A DNA stretch of 64,000 nt from assembly GCF_001540865.1 (NCBI RefSeq), contig NC_033628.1, positions 12,311,249-12,375,248 of the forward strand, written 5' to 3'. The stretch is from Ananas comosus. Taxonomy: Eukaryota; Streptophyta; Magnoliopsida; Poales; Bromeliaceae. This document shows positions 1 to 12,160 of this stretch, in pieces. Position 1 is the first letter of the stretch. Every line of letters starts with the position of its first letter. The notes below the pieces were generated by a model. That model had not been told where the DNA came from. It was given only the letters and a program-made list of their open reading frames with translations, and ran no database searches. The position numbers and the translations under genes are program-made.

Positions 1-1037
1 GTTTGGATATAGAAAATATATTAATTAGGATAAAATGGTAATGATTCACTGTTTTTTTCTCATTCGATTACTTTTTTTTCTCATTTGATTATTGTGTAAT
101 AAAAATAATTTTAATCATCTATTTGCATAAAATGCGACTTTTTTGGACCAAAGTTGAATAGTTTTGTTGAAATGATTAATTTGTTTTTATTATAGTTTTA
201 TTTTTTAAAAATTATTTATCTATAGTATCGACCATATTAACTATTTTTATACTAAACTGATATTTTATTTTTTACAAATTTTTACTTTAACGATATCTAT
301 TCGTCGTAACATGCATGTGACTGCACTAGTATTTATAAAAAACTTAATGAAATTAACACTTTTTTTTGTGGGGGAACTTCAAATACCCCCGTGGTTTCGT
401 AATTTCTCACTTTAGTACCCTATGGTTTAAAGTGTATCAAGTTAGTACCATATGATTTTGCACCTTCTCACTTTAGTACCCTATAATTTCAAGTGTATCA
501 AGTTAGTACCCTGTGGTTTCGCACTTTTCCACTTTAGTATCGTGTGGTTTAATACTTCGTTAAATTATATACTTTGAAATGAATAATAAAAAGAGAAAAT
601 TGAAACCACAGGGTACTAGTTTGATACATTTGAAATCATATAGTACTAAAGTGAAAAAGTGCGAAACCATATGGTACTAACTTAATACACTTGAAACCAC
701 ATCGTACTAACTACAGGGGTATTTAAAGTTTCCTTTTTCCTTTTTTCTTTTTTCTTTTTTCTTTTTTACGAGTGCACCTCAGCAGCAGCAGCAGAAATTT
801 GAATCGAGTCCGTACAAAATCGCTCCTCCTTCTCCTCCGACGAGTCACGAGCTGCTGTGTAATTTTTTTTTTTGAAAAAAAAAAGAAGAAAAAGTGCCTC
901 GTCTCCTTCCCCGCTGCGCCATCCATATATGCTACATCTCCATCTCCATTTGCCAAAGTACTTCTCGAAGTTTCGCGAACAACAAAGAGGGGTTGGGGAG
1001 GGGCCGAGGGGGAGGAGGAGGGGGAGGGGGTTCGTAG
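1..1037. other. Upstream intergenic region of the WRAP73-like gene
   Basis: AT-rich DNA without a recognisable gene from 1 to about 370, then a fold-back repeat element (371-733, listed separately), then a pyrimidine-rich tract of C/T runs (about 733-770) and a GC-rich leader before the ATG at 1038. The open frames here (for example 772-1275) look like chance frames: they cross the real first exon in another frame and have low-complexity Ser/Arg composition. The repeat ends about 300 bases before the start codon, so it probably sits in the promoter. Confidence 0.6.
371..733. repeat. Fold-back (MITE-like) element built of about 61-bp sub-repeats
   Basis: The left end GGGGAACTTCAAATACCCC (371-389) is answered near 714-733 by its approximate reverse complement (GGGGTATTTAAAGTTTCC). 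Inside, the motif CTTTAGTACCCTATGGTTT recurs with a period of about 61 bases in the left half (410, 471, then a degenerate copy near 531). It reappears inverted in the right half (about 600-712), so the whole block can fold on itself. No coding capacity. The flanks are T-rich, so no target-site duplication can be assigned. Superfamily is unknown. Confidence 0.65.
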
Positions 1038-4000
1038 ATGGAGTTCACGGACGCGTACAAGCAAACGGGGCCCTGCAGCTTCTCCCCCGACTCCCGCTTC
1101 CTCGCCCTCGCCGTCGATTATCGCCTTGTCATCCGCGACGTCGTCTCCCTCAAGGTCCCCCCCACTCCCCCCCCTTCGCCGTTCTAGGGTTAGGGTTTTG
1201 CAGTTCCTGTTGCATGCATTGCATTGTATACCCCTGTTTCTCTCTCTTATCCGGATCAGCGCTTCGAGATCGTAACTAGAGTTTGGATCTTCAAATTTGC
1301 TGGATTCTGAGGCGATTATAGTTTTTGGATGCAGATGTAATTTTATGGTTAATGTAGCCCTACTAACTAGTGTTTCCCATAATGTGAATCCAGTGTCCGA
1401 TTGCGATGAATGCATTGTGTGAACAAAATCTGCGACTGCTTCTTTGGAGATTCAATCTAAGCGTAGTCTAAGTGTTTTTGGAAGTTACAAAATGCAGTGC
1501 TTCCTATGTTTGGATTCTCGGTCTGCTTTGAATCTCCTCTAACAACCGATCTGAATAATCTTGCATTTCGCTTGATAGAAAGAAATGCTGGAACAGAAGA
1601 AGTCACCAAGTGTTAGATTCTTTGGAGAATATGGTGGCGATGAGTTTACAGTAACATATTGTATCAAACCGTTTTTGTTATGGAATTTTGCTAACTTGCA
1701 ATTGGAAACAATTACAATCTTGTTAGGTAAGGCATAATGAAATGGTGGACGCATTGCATAATATTGTTTGTTTAGAGCGATGCGCAAAATATGGGATCAC
1801 AATCACTAAGGCAAACCTTCTGCGTCGAAACCCTGCTATCAGATTAAATGCAATATATCCAATTTTCTGTTCCCCTAATAATTAAATTTATCCATGTTTT
1901 CCCTACTTGGTGTAGGTGGTCCAACTATATTCATGTGTCGACAAGATAAGCTACGTCGAATGGGCCCCTGATTCCGAGTACATACTTTGTGGTCTCCATA
2001 AGAGGCCGATGATACAGGCGTGGTCATTAAGCCAGCCTGAGTGGACTTGTAAAATAGACGAAGGCCCTGCCGGTATTGCTTATGCCAGGTGGAGCCCTGA
2101 CAGCCGGCATATACTTACGACATCAGAGTTTCAGCTACGTGTTACCGTTTGGTCGCTGGTGAATACTGCATGCGTACATGTCCAGTGGCCAAAGCATGCC
2201 TCCAAGGGTGTTTCTTTCACCCAAGATGGAAAGTTTGCAGCTATCTGTACAAGGCGAGATTGCAAGGATTACATAAACCTCCTTTCCTGTCATTCTTGGG
2301 AAATCATGGGTGTTTTTGCTGTTGATACAATAGATTTGGCAGGCGTTGAGTGGTCTCCCGATGATAGTGCTATCGTCGTCTGGGATTCGCTTCTTGAATA
2401 CAAGGTACTCACTTTTTGACAATAAACTGTAATGGTGAAACTGCTTATTTTGATTCACATTACTTCGTTTACGTAGAATATGCTTGTGTTCAACCATTTA
2501 TTAGCACAAGCTTTCCTTGAAGTCTTAATATCATTGTTCAGGTTCATTCCAGTGTCTAGTTTTGTAAAGACTTGTGTACATTCTTTATTGGCATTGTGTA
2601 CGCTTCTGGTTCTTTATGTTCTACTTTCTACCACTTCATCATGCAGTTTGGATAAGCATCTATCATCCATGCATAGAAAAAAATTGTAGCTTCAACTAGT
2701 AAGTTGAGTGGCGTATTGTATACCTAATTGTCTGGATAACAATATGCTAGATAATCAACTAACTTAGAGATTATATGTAGGCTTTTGGAGCTAATTCTGT
2801 ATATATCACAGGTTCTAATCTATTCTCCAGATGGGAGATGCTTATTCAAATATCAAGCATATGAAAGTGGGTTAGGTGTGAAAACTGTTGCCTGGTCCCC
2901 CTGTGGGCAATTCTTAGCAGTGGGTAGTTATGATCAGGCAGTACGGACATTGAACCATCTGACATGGAAAACTTTTGCGGAATTCATGCATGTAGCAACC
3001 ATTCGTAGCCCCTGTAATGCTCCTGTTTTCAAGGTAGACATACCTCTTCAAGATTATTTGCTTCTTCTTTAATATTTCTTTCTTCTTGAGATGTTTCTCT
3101 GAGAAGCATAGTTTATATTTTGAATGTAGGAAGTCGATGAACCCTTGCAACTTGATATGTCCGAGTTATGTTTGAATGAGGACTTTCCACATAACCTTCA
3201 AGACAATTGTCCTGGTGAGAATTGGCATTCACTTTAAAGCTGAAAGTTTATTTTACATATGGTGATGATGGTTGGATTACTAAGACATTAGTTCCAGTAT
3301 TTTGGAAAAGGATTTTTGCTAACTGAAACTTTTTTGTATTACAAACTGTGGACTATATAAGTAATACTCACATCATCAAGAATGTAATGTGACATGGTTT
3401 TATACCACTGTACCCATAAGATCTGATTACAATGTTTTTCTCCTAGCAAAAAACTTTTTGCCACAAAACGTTGACTGGGAAAGACACCTTAATTTCTAAT
3501 GTTTAGCCAATCTACTTATTTTAGTGAGAAAATCTAGCTTTTGAGAAGATCTATCTTTTCTTTTGAAAATTTTTGAGGAAATAAAATGCCTATGTAGGAG
3601 TAAGGGAGAGAATACCGATCTTATTAGTCACACGGTTTTCTGTCTTAGGGGGATGAGATATGTGATGTTACATAATTGTCTAAAATCATGAGGTAAATAC
3701 AACAGTAAGTACTGGTTATGTGATTAAACCTGCAGAACTCTTTCATTTTCATGTTCGAATATGGTTGCATGCTTGTCATCCTACTACCATAACATGGTCT
3801 CTGTCAGTGTTGGCTTAACATTAGCAACTGATCTTTTAAGATTTTTTTGCAGAAAGTGCCGCAGAAGGAAACTCCAGAGTTAAGTACAAAGTAATGGATC
3901 TTCCAACCAGCTTGCCATCACAGAAGCCAACAATAGACAAGCCAAACCCCAAACAAGGAGTTGGTTAGCTTCTCATCCTTCGGTTCTCTCATGCAACTTT

Positions 4001-4655
4001 TTTTATCTTTTTCACTTTTTTCATCTTTTAGAGGAATTTTCATAAGGGGATTCTAAATTGTTGACCTTGAACTCATCGGCTTTTTTGTTTCAGAGATTAT
4101 CATATATAGTACCTTATTATAAAAAGTTATCATTCATCATAGCAAATTGCATCCAGCTATTACTTCTGATTTTCACTGTACTTTACTTCATGCAGTTTTT
4201 CATATAAATACTTCTTGCACATCTCTTCACGTGGATGTTTCTGAAAACGCAAATCCCGACCAAGTTCTTTGAGTTGTGCAGGTCTGTTGCAATGGAGCAA
4301 TGATAGCCAATACCTCTTCACGCGTAATGACAACATGCCAACTGCACTTTGGATATGGGATATCTGCCACCTTGAGCTTGCTGCAGTCTTGGTGCAGAAA
4401 GAGCCGATCAAGGCTGCGGCATGGGAGCCGACTTTCCCTCGTGTCGTCCTGTGCACAGGGAGCTCTCATTTGTATATGTGGAGCCCAAGCGGAGCTTGCT
4501 GTGTTAATATTCCATTGCCAAAGTTTAACATCTGTGACCTAAAATGGAATGCGGATGGGCGTTGTCTCCTCCTCAAGGATCGAGAATCCTTCTGCTGTGC
4601 TGCAGTTGTCTCTGTGCTGCCAGACTCAGCGGAAGATAGTTCAGATGATGAGTAA
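1038..4655 (+). CDS. WRAP73: WRAP73/WDR8-type WD40-repeat protein
   Basis: Exons read from splice sites: 1038-1154, 1916-2404, 2812-3033, 3130-3214, 3853-3963, 4282-4655. They join in frame to 465 residues ending SSDDE-stop. The start [20 protein letters not shown] is the usual WRAP73 opening, followed by WD40-type blades with recurring WSPD motifs ([82 protein letters not shown]). The length matches the animal and plant family, about 460 residues. In animals and fungi, WRAP73 works at centrosomes or spindle poles with SSX2IP/Msd1-type partners; the plant role is less known, so a microtubule-organising scaffold is an inference. The first intron (1155-1915) is long and the first exon is GC-rich. 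The gene runs tail-to-tail with the thioesterase gene. Confidence 0.92.
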
Positions 4656-5676
4656 GGTTCTCTTTTATGTGCTTTTTTTTTTTTTTTGTGGTGTTATTAT
4701 GAGGAGATTTAAATATGCTTGTTTCTGCATGTAGCTTTGTTGTACTATAGTTCTGCTAAAATACAAATCAAGGTTATTTTGTGTCGAAAATATTGGTAGA
4801 AAAACGCCGCATGCACAAATCTCCCCATCATACTGCTATTTTTGCACTTCAGCTGACTTTACTATGGGCAATTATGCAATAGGTTCCTTAAACTTTTATT
4901 TTTTAAATTGAGACATCCTCAACTTCCAGACTTTTTTAATTGAGTTTTTGTGCTTAGTTATCTTAAAAAATTAGTCAAATTTTTATAACTACTAATTAAT
5001 AATAGTTAGCTAGTCTAGTTTTATTTGCTCAAAACTGTTATAAAATTTGGTGAAACCACCGGTGAATTTGACACACTGCCTTCTTTTCTGAATAAAATCA
5101 CTTGCTTCTAAAAAAAATTACTAGTTAAGGAGGTCCCAATTAAAAAAAGGAAAAAAAAAAACTGAGGGATCTATTTTCATGTTTTCCTATAGTTGAGAAG
5201 ATCTCCATACAATTTAACCTTTTTCCTACATTATTATAACACAAGAAAGAAAAGGAAAGAAAAGAAAAGGTGTCAGCGGTCAGAATCTTCGATACCAAAC
5301 ATCCTGGTGAGGGGCGACTTAGTAGCCCAAATATTGCCAATAAGCGTAAATCCATAATGATTAGCAACATGTGTGGAGCCAAATAAAACAATACTTACAT
5401 ATAGTATCATCTTACGTTGATAAGAAAATGCTAAATTAACGAATGACCTACATAAATCCACCGCGTAGAAAAACACTAAGCACACCAACTCTCCCACATC
5501 CCTGGTCTATATTCGTAACTGACACAGGGTTTCGAGACGTAACACTACAACATTAGCAATATACAAACAGATGACTATAATTGCTCAAGTCAATAAATGT
5601 TGTTCAATTTGAAACCCATTAAATCAACTTACCAACCGCTCTACACTGAGTGGGTAGATCAACATACTCTATTATA
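4656..5676. other. Intergenic region between convergent genes
   Basis: Holds the 3' untranslated ends of the WRAP73-like gene (from the left) and the thioesterase gene (from the right), with a MITE-like inverted repeat between them (4862-5191). The small frames near 5140-5497 on the minus strand match nothing I recognise and lie where the thioesterase 3' UTR is expected. Confidence 0.5.
4862..5191. repeat. MITE-like inverted-repeat element, about 330 bp
   Basis: The left arm (about 4862-4925, beginning CTATGGGCAATTATGCAATA) and the reverse complement of the right arm (about 5125-5191, reading CTATAGGAAAACATGAAAATA) align over roughly 60 bases with scattered mismatches. Both continue into an A/T run and then AATTGAGAC/AATTGGGACC. 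The middle is AT-rich and non-coding. I could not settle a target-site duplication. Located in the short gap between two convergent genes. Confidence 0.5.
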
Positions 5677-6566
5677 TCACTCCTGGGACGGAAGCAGAGT
5701 AATATTCCTTGATGCCACTGCACCAGTAACAATCTCCCAAGCAGATGAAAATGATTGTGCCGCAGACTGTTGTTTAGAGTACTTCTTCGGCCGTTTGTCC
5801 ACCAAGTACGGCACGATATGCTCTTTCATATCACTGTTGGAGATTCTCAAATGACCTCCTTTCACGCTAATGAATTTAACTCGCCCAGCTTCATCCAGAG
5901 CTTTCAAACCTATCCAGTCTTCTGTGTAGAGTGTGGTCTGCAAGAACAGTAAATTTTGTGAGTTTTAAGGGCACAAAAAGAGGACAGAAAATGCCATGAT
6001 TCCCGTGAATTTAAGCAGGAAACGGCCTAGTGTGCGAGAAATGGCTTAAGAGACATTCATCTAACGTAGCTTGGGATAGCTGTCAGTTGCGACGAACTAC
6101 CGGTCAATAAAGCAACAAAATTTTCAATTTCTACAGAATTTGCCTAACAGAGACTGCATCTCACAGCAAGTACGCAAATCCCTTTCTACAGACATTCAAT
6201 TTTACAATCAATTACCTATGGATACAAAAAATAAAAAAAAACACACCTCAATCAAATGAGATATTATCAAATGTAAAATTCAAACAAATCAATCAAAATG
6301 TGATATGCATTTCGGCAATAAAAGAGGAGAACGCTACCTGTTGTGGAGGCAAAACTGGGCTAAAGGCACCATCAGGATAGTAACCAAACCAAGCAGTTTC
6401 CCGAGGTATCAAGACTATATCGTTCTCAAACTATTACAAAGACAGAGATGATAATCAGCAAATTTGGTTTTCAGCAGGATGGAATAGAAATGAACCAAAA
6501 ATAATAATGTGACAAAGTGGTAGATAAAATTCAACAGGTCCCAGATTAAAAAATAATATCACAGAC

Positions 6567-6597
<31 letters not shown>

Positions 6598-9500
6598 GGG
6601 ATGCATAAAAGGTCGCTTTCTTGAACTAACCATTATAAGAACCAAAGTCTCCAAGCTACTGAATCTTTCTTTGTAGGTAGAATTCCTTTTGTCTGGAATT
6701 TCATTGTTTAGCCTTGGAAGAAACCTGCACCCTTCCAAATAATGGGAAATATCCTGGAGAAAACAGATTGATTTTGTTATCTGCTTGCTTTCCTCAGTTC
6801 ATAATGCTGCTCATAATGCAGCATCTAGTTGTGACATAGATAGTAATAGGAAGAGAAAATGATAATACAACTACCGGAAGTAGAACATTTCTGAAATTAT
6901 ATCTCACATTTTAGTGCAACTGTTCCACAAGGGCAAGCCAAAAACAAAGGAAAAAAAAATCTCAGAACGTTTAGAGGAGATTATCCATTCAATTCTACAT
7001 ATGAACTTCCTTAATATTTTTCTTCATGAAAATATGTCCGTAACTCAGCAGTAAACTCTACCCAAAAGTAGTTATATTAACCGGGCTAAAAGTTACAGTC
7101 TCTATAAAATAACAAGAGTAGCATTGCTAAGACAGATAAGGTAGCTTTAGTTTTGTGATTTTAACATTACAAGATGGATATCATTCGCTTAATATGGAGA
7201 AAATTTAAGTATTAGCTGTCTAGACACACTAATCTAATTGATCTAGTTTCATAGTATCATTGCTTCTAACTTCTGCAAATTTTACACTAGTCAATACATG
7301 GTGTAACACCTGGCAAGTGTGCTACCGTGCATCTAGAGTCTAGGTTTGGGTGTTAACGACTAGTACTATTTGAACTTTGAAACCACCTTGATATCAGTTT
7401 GATCATCAGTTAAGGGGTCTGATCATCATAGTTACTCACTGTGCGCATTATACTCTGAACAGTTTAGTAATTGCTACTTTCCATGAGGGGGTAAATTACT
7501 ACAAATGATAAATAACTAGAACTTTTTCTCACAGACCATGTTTCAGCTACAAACACAGGTAATAAAAACCAATAAAGGGAAAAAAAAAAACAGAAACAGA
7601 AACAAATACCCACAGTTGGAATCTTGAGATAACCACTAGGGGCCAGATGTTCCTGTAATTTATCAGTCTGAAGTTAGTCCTCAAAACGATGCTAGCATTC
7701 CAACAAATCATACAGAGCATTTGATTTAGTTATGATTTGGAATTTGTATATACCTGCACATAATTGGAATATATCTCTGTTTTAAGGAGGACGTCAACAA
7801 GAACACATATGATACCAGACTGCAATGAAACAATAATGGAAAGGTAAGCTAGTTGGTTTTTCGAAAGAAAAATTATCAGATAGAAACAGGAATTCCACTG
7901 TCTGCAACAAAGAAGATGCACATAATAGAAAGAGGTCGGTCTTAGTTCCTCCAGGGATGTCAAATAAGAAACAAAATCCATTTTTCTTTGCCTTAATATG
8001 GATACATCTCCTTTGTTCTGGAATTGGTTAACAATATTCAAATATCTTTCGATGAAAATGAAATATAGAGCATACATGGTAAACAATCGAAAAACATAAT
8101 GCGCTTCAGAAAGCTTACACCACATAATGGCACAGAAGCAGTACCCGCAAGAGGACCACCCAATGATATGAAATTCTTCACCTGTTAGCAATTCTTCAAC
8201 TAACTTTCATTAGACAATTATATCTAAAGCTTAATCAAAAGAAATATTAAAATTCTTCATCTGCATCAAAGATAGAGCTGATTTTAAATAGTGCTAATAA
8301 ATATCACATATGGATAATGGATCGATGAAAATGTACAGAAAGAACACCCTTGTACTCATATGGCAATTGTATGCCCGAATGAATTCCAATTCTTCTAGTA
8401 ACATTATATTTTATCTATGACTGAAAATATCTGCAACCACAGGAGAGACATTATTCTCCTGGGACATATATGCGAAGTCACCACTTTATGTGCCGCTATG
8501 GAACAAGTAATCATACATGAGGCACCCACAAACAAAACAAGTGCACGGGACACCACATACAAACCAAGAGATTGAGTAGCTCATTTCGGACTGTTTGCAA
8601 CAAAGGCTTCATAGCAGGTTTTACTGAGTATGGTTCTGTCACCATAAGTCCACAATCTTACATGCTTATAAATTAATCTCCAGTTTGTTACAAAAAAGTC
8701 TTCATTCAGGAAGTTGATATATTTTCTGATACTTCCTTTTATACTAGCAAGATATGAAACTACCACGGACAAGCAAAAGAGGGTCATACTAAATTCATCT
8801 AAGTAATAAACTACAATAAATGAATGGTCAGGTGGCAGTATGATTAATCTGTAAAGTAGGACATAATCACAAGTGTGCTTTATTTATTATTCAGATTCTG
8901 GCAAGCCTTAGGAAGTCAATAACTACATAATAGCCATAATAAAGTAAATCAAGAATAATTGCTACATGATCGAAAGTAAATGACTCTGTGTACTAAGCAT
9001 GTCCTTAAATATGCAAGTTCATAAGGAAAGCTGCTTTGTGCCCATTTAATTAATCTAGCACCCATGTTGTCAAATACTGCTCTGACAACCAGAAAATTAT
9101 TCTATGTCCTATATGTACAATAGGTAGATATTTGTAACATCACTTCTCCCTTCATTTTGGAACAAAAATGGATACAAGGCATTAAAAAAAAAGTAAATAA
9201 ATAAATAAAATGAATGATAAGAACTCGTACAGGAGGTCCGCCATCACAGAACTCAACTACTGCTCGACCAATCAAATTACCCTGTAGGTAACAAATCACA
9301 AGGAAAAAGGTAATGTTGCTAAAAATGGACAACAAAAGAACTGAAAACAGATACCTCAACTGTTGATATCTAAGTTCAAAGGACAGTACAACATCAAACA
9401 CACATAATAACAGCACATAAAAGTAAACTAACATTTTTTGTTGATGTAACAGAAGAAATTATTTTGGTTTAGACATCAGTGTAAATCCTGAAAAGAAATT

Positions 9501-10523
9501 TATTAAAAAAAACTACTTGCAAATACAGTTGATAATATAAGTAACTATCGTACCCAACATGTATGACGTACAGTTTCAGGAAAACGCATGCTAAGACAAG
9601 TTAAAAAAGAACAAGCACCCAAAAGGAAGTACCTGAGATAGGCCAACTATGTTGTAACCCATGCTAAGTTCCTCCATTTCTTTCACCTGCCAGTGTGAGG
9701 ATATATAGGACAAATACAATATCACAATTTTAACACTATTTAAGAAATCGAAAGCAGTAAACATTACCAAAACAGATGAATCACCTTCTCACAAACAATA
9801 TTAGCCTGCAAAGATGCATAATATTAAATATCAGAGACACAACATAACGAAAACCTTTAGCAAGGTTCATATTCATCTGATAGGAAAATCAACCTGTTCC
9901 TGGAGGGGCCTGAGCCAAGAGTCCATTACTCCATCTCCAATTTCTCTGCAAAGAGATGGCAAGCTTAATTCAAAATTTGCAAGAGAGATGTGTTTGAAAA
10001 GACACAAGCTAATGGGTTGGATACTGGTTAATCCATTCCAAGTCATCAGAGCAGAATCCTAAAAGAGAGCAGAAAACAAAATCGCGATTACGACATACAT
10101 AAACATCAATTCACCCATTGTTGTTTCATATTTACGCATAATTTAGTTCAAAAGGACGAGGTAATTCCAGTTTCTGAGGAAATCATGCTAGGTTTCTATA
10201 GCAAAATTGATATCAAATGGTTTAAGCAATCAAGAACCGTACAAGCAGTATCCCTTAGAGCCAGACCACTCGCTCAGAAGCTCCGTGAACTGCGTCACCC
10301 CTTTGTTCACGCACTGATCCCCAATTCCTACAACCAAAGAAGAACCCTCGATTAATCGCTACACCAGCTCAATAGCAACAAAAGAACCCTCAATCGACAC
10401 GAATAGTTGAAGAAACGAACCATGCAAGACAATGAAGGGGATCGAGGACGAGGCTTGGATTGAGAGGACGAAGACGACGACGACGAGGAGGAGAGAAACG
10501 GCCTTCGACAGTTGAATCGCCAT
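5677..10523 (-). CDS. PPT1: Palmitoyl-protein thioesterase (PPT1-like)
   Basis: Twelve exons on the minus strand: 10523-10421, 10327-10243, 9945-9894, 9805-9785, 9686-9633, 9281-9231, 8181-8119, 7819-7754, 7652-7614, 6753-6631, 6430-6338, 5937-5677. They close in frame to 336 residues. Residues 1-25 form a hydrophobic signal peptide ([17 protein letters not shown]). The alpha/beta-hydrolase core follows: [13 protein letters not shown], the nucleophile elbow GLSQG with Ser104, then [21 protein letters not shown]. The last exon carries EDWIGL (Asp257) and GGH (His279), completing the Ser-Asp-His triad in the PPT1 arrangement. The enzyme removes palmitate from S-acylated cysteines, in the lysosome in animals and presumably the vacuole or secretory route in plants. 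Exons are small, so single-frame ORF callers miss most of it. Confidence 0.94.
6567..6598. repeat. (TA)n microsatellite in a thioesterase intron
   Basis: About 15 TA units in the intron between exons 10 and 11 of the palmitoyl-protein thioesterase gene. Confidence 0.9.
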
Positions 10524-10887
10524 TATCGCCCCAATCCTTCTAGAATTTAGGGCTCCTCTTCGATCGGAATCGAGCGGGGACGAGGGGATTCTTTTTCCCC
10601 CAACCTCTCTTCCTCGTCCGAGAGGGGCGACGAGTGTGGACCTGTGGTAGAGGAGAGAGCATGGGAGCGTGTTCGTCGAGGAGAGAGGGGTATTTAGTGT
10701 CACCGCTTCCCGGGGTCCCGGTGACATAACCGTACACGCGCCTCGTGGCCCGTGTTACGAAATACGGTTTCTTTGAAGAGGGCGTACACCAACATCATTA
10801 GAGTGGTTAAAATCACCGCCCACGGTCGGTAAGCGTACACCAGGTGCGATATTTTGAGGACCGCGAAAACCCCAATGTAAGAAACTT

Positions 10888-10922
<35 letters not shown>

Positions 10923-10924
10923 TT
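10888..10924. repeat. (TTTA)n microsatellite
   Basis: About nine uninterrupted TTTA units. Confidence 0.9.
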
Positions 10925-11534
10925 ATTCTTTGAACCAACTGGAGATGCCACGTGTCATGATGTCATACATTTCAAACGAGTTTAACCGTGCGGGGGGGGG
11001 GCTGGGAAGGTTATTAGTTGAGAGTATTCTTTAAAAGGAAAATAATTTTCTAGCTGTAAAATTATTTTTTATCTAATTTGATTTTTAAATAATAATTTTT
11101 TATAGAATTTTTTTTTTTAGATAACGATCTTTTTATGTTTCTTCAAGAAACCAAATACCCGCTAATAAGCCACTCTTGCTTCTTACAGAAGCTTCTCCCG
11201 TAGAAAGTTTCCTGGTGCTTCTTAACTGGGTGTACCATAGTCGTTAGAGTGCACGGAGCATTATCTCTTGTCATTTAATTGATTCGCAACCGAGTTTAGT
11301 ACGGCACAGATAATATATAAATGCTCAGTACCAATATTGATTATTTCGGTGCAATGAGGAGCTCCAAGTAGATAATGATAGCGGACCTGCTCGACGTTAA
11401 TTTCGTATAATAATAATAACGAGCTCCAGGAGACGAACATGTACTATGCATGTGAACTGAACCGAAAAGTAAAAGATCGTAAAATTGTAAAATCGCATTA
11501 GTTGCGTGGGTAAAATCACAGGTACACAACTTAC

Positions 11535-11607
11535 CAGATGGGAGAATGGGTAAATGCGCAGTCCCTGTGATCTGAATCCCCTCTGTTAAAAGAGCTGCAC
11601 AAGGAAC
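11535..11607 (-). other. Candidate orphan exon flanked by strong splice sites
   Basis: On the minus strand a 73-base segment is preceded by TTTTCAG and followed by GTAAGT, a perfect donor. It is open in one frame (VPCAALLTEGIQITGTAHLP then ILPS). I do not recognise the peptide. It could be an exon in the 3' UTR of the PPR gene, a distal 5' UTR exon of the thioesterase gene, a relic of a lost gene, or chance. Confidence 0.25.
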
Positions 11608-12160
11608 CTGAAAACAACCACAAAATCAAAGAAAGGGTCAATTGCCGCAGTTCTTTAAAAAGGAAGATACTAACCTAACTTATCAAGCCAATTAATCCAC
11701 CCTTGAGTAGGTTTTCCCCATATTAGCAGTAAAAAATGACTGCAAATTATGGGAATCATGCAGTGCAAAAGATTTTACTCCGACGAGCGAAATTCTGAAT
11801 TAAGACATGTCAGTTAAGATCATGACAGTTAAGATTAATAGGTATAAGAACACCTGAAGATTGTTATAAATTTACTCGAACCTGGGGCGGCGTTCTTCAG
11901 AGCAGAACAATCTGGTGTATATTCTTCTATTTTTGCGTATTGACTTTCATGTGTATTTTGAAAATGAAATGAACAAATCTCAGCACAATTCTCTCAGACA
12001 AACTGTTCGACTTATCGCTTGAAATATCCATCTGCTAAACTGGCTGGCCGTATTCTGCGATTTGAAATCCTTACTTTCTCCTCCATATTCTCCTTGGCCT
12101 TGTGCTTTTCATCTTTTCCAGTGCATTTTAAGCATTAATGAAGAAAAAGAAATGAGCTTC

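Larger units (their letters stand above)
10524..12160. other. Intergenic region, thioesterase promoter side
   Basis: Between the thioesterase start (10523) and the PPR stop (12161), both on the minus strand. It holds a (TTTA)n microsatellite (about 10888-10924), a run of G (10993-11001), a candidate orphan exon on the minus strand (11535-11607) and AT-rich DNA. The stretch from about 11900 to 12160 is probably PPR 3' UTR. No other gene is recognisable. Confidence 0.5.

Noticed and set aside
772..1279. Plus-strand frames covering the WRAP73-like first exon
   Set aside because: They read through splice sites and are out of frame with MEFTDAYKQ, which joins the WD40 exons.
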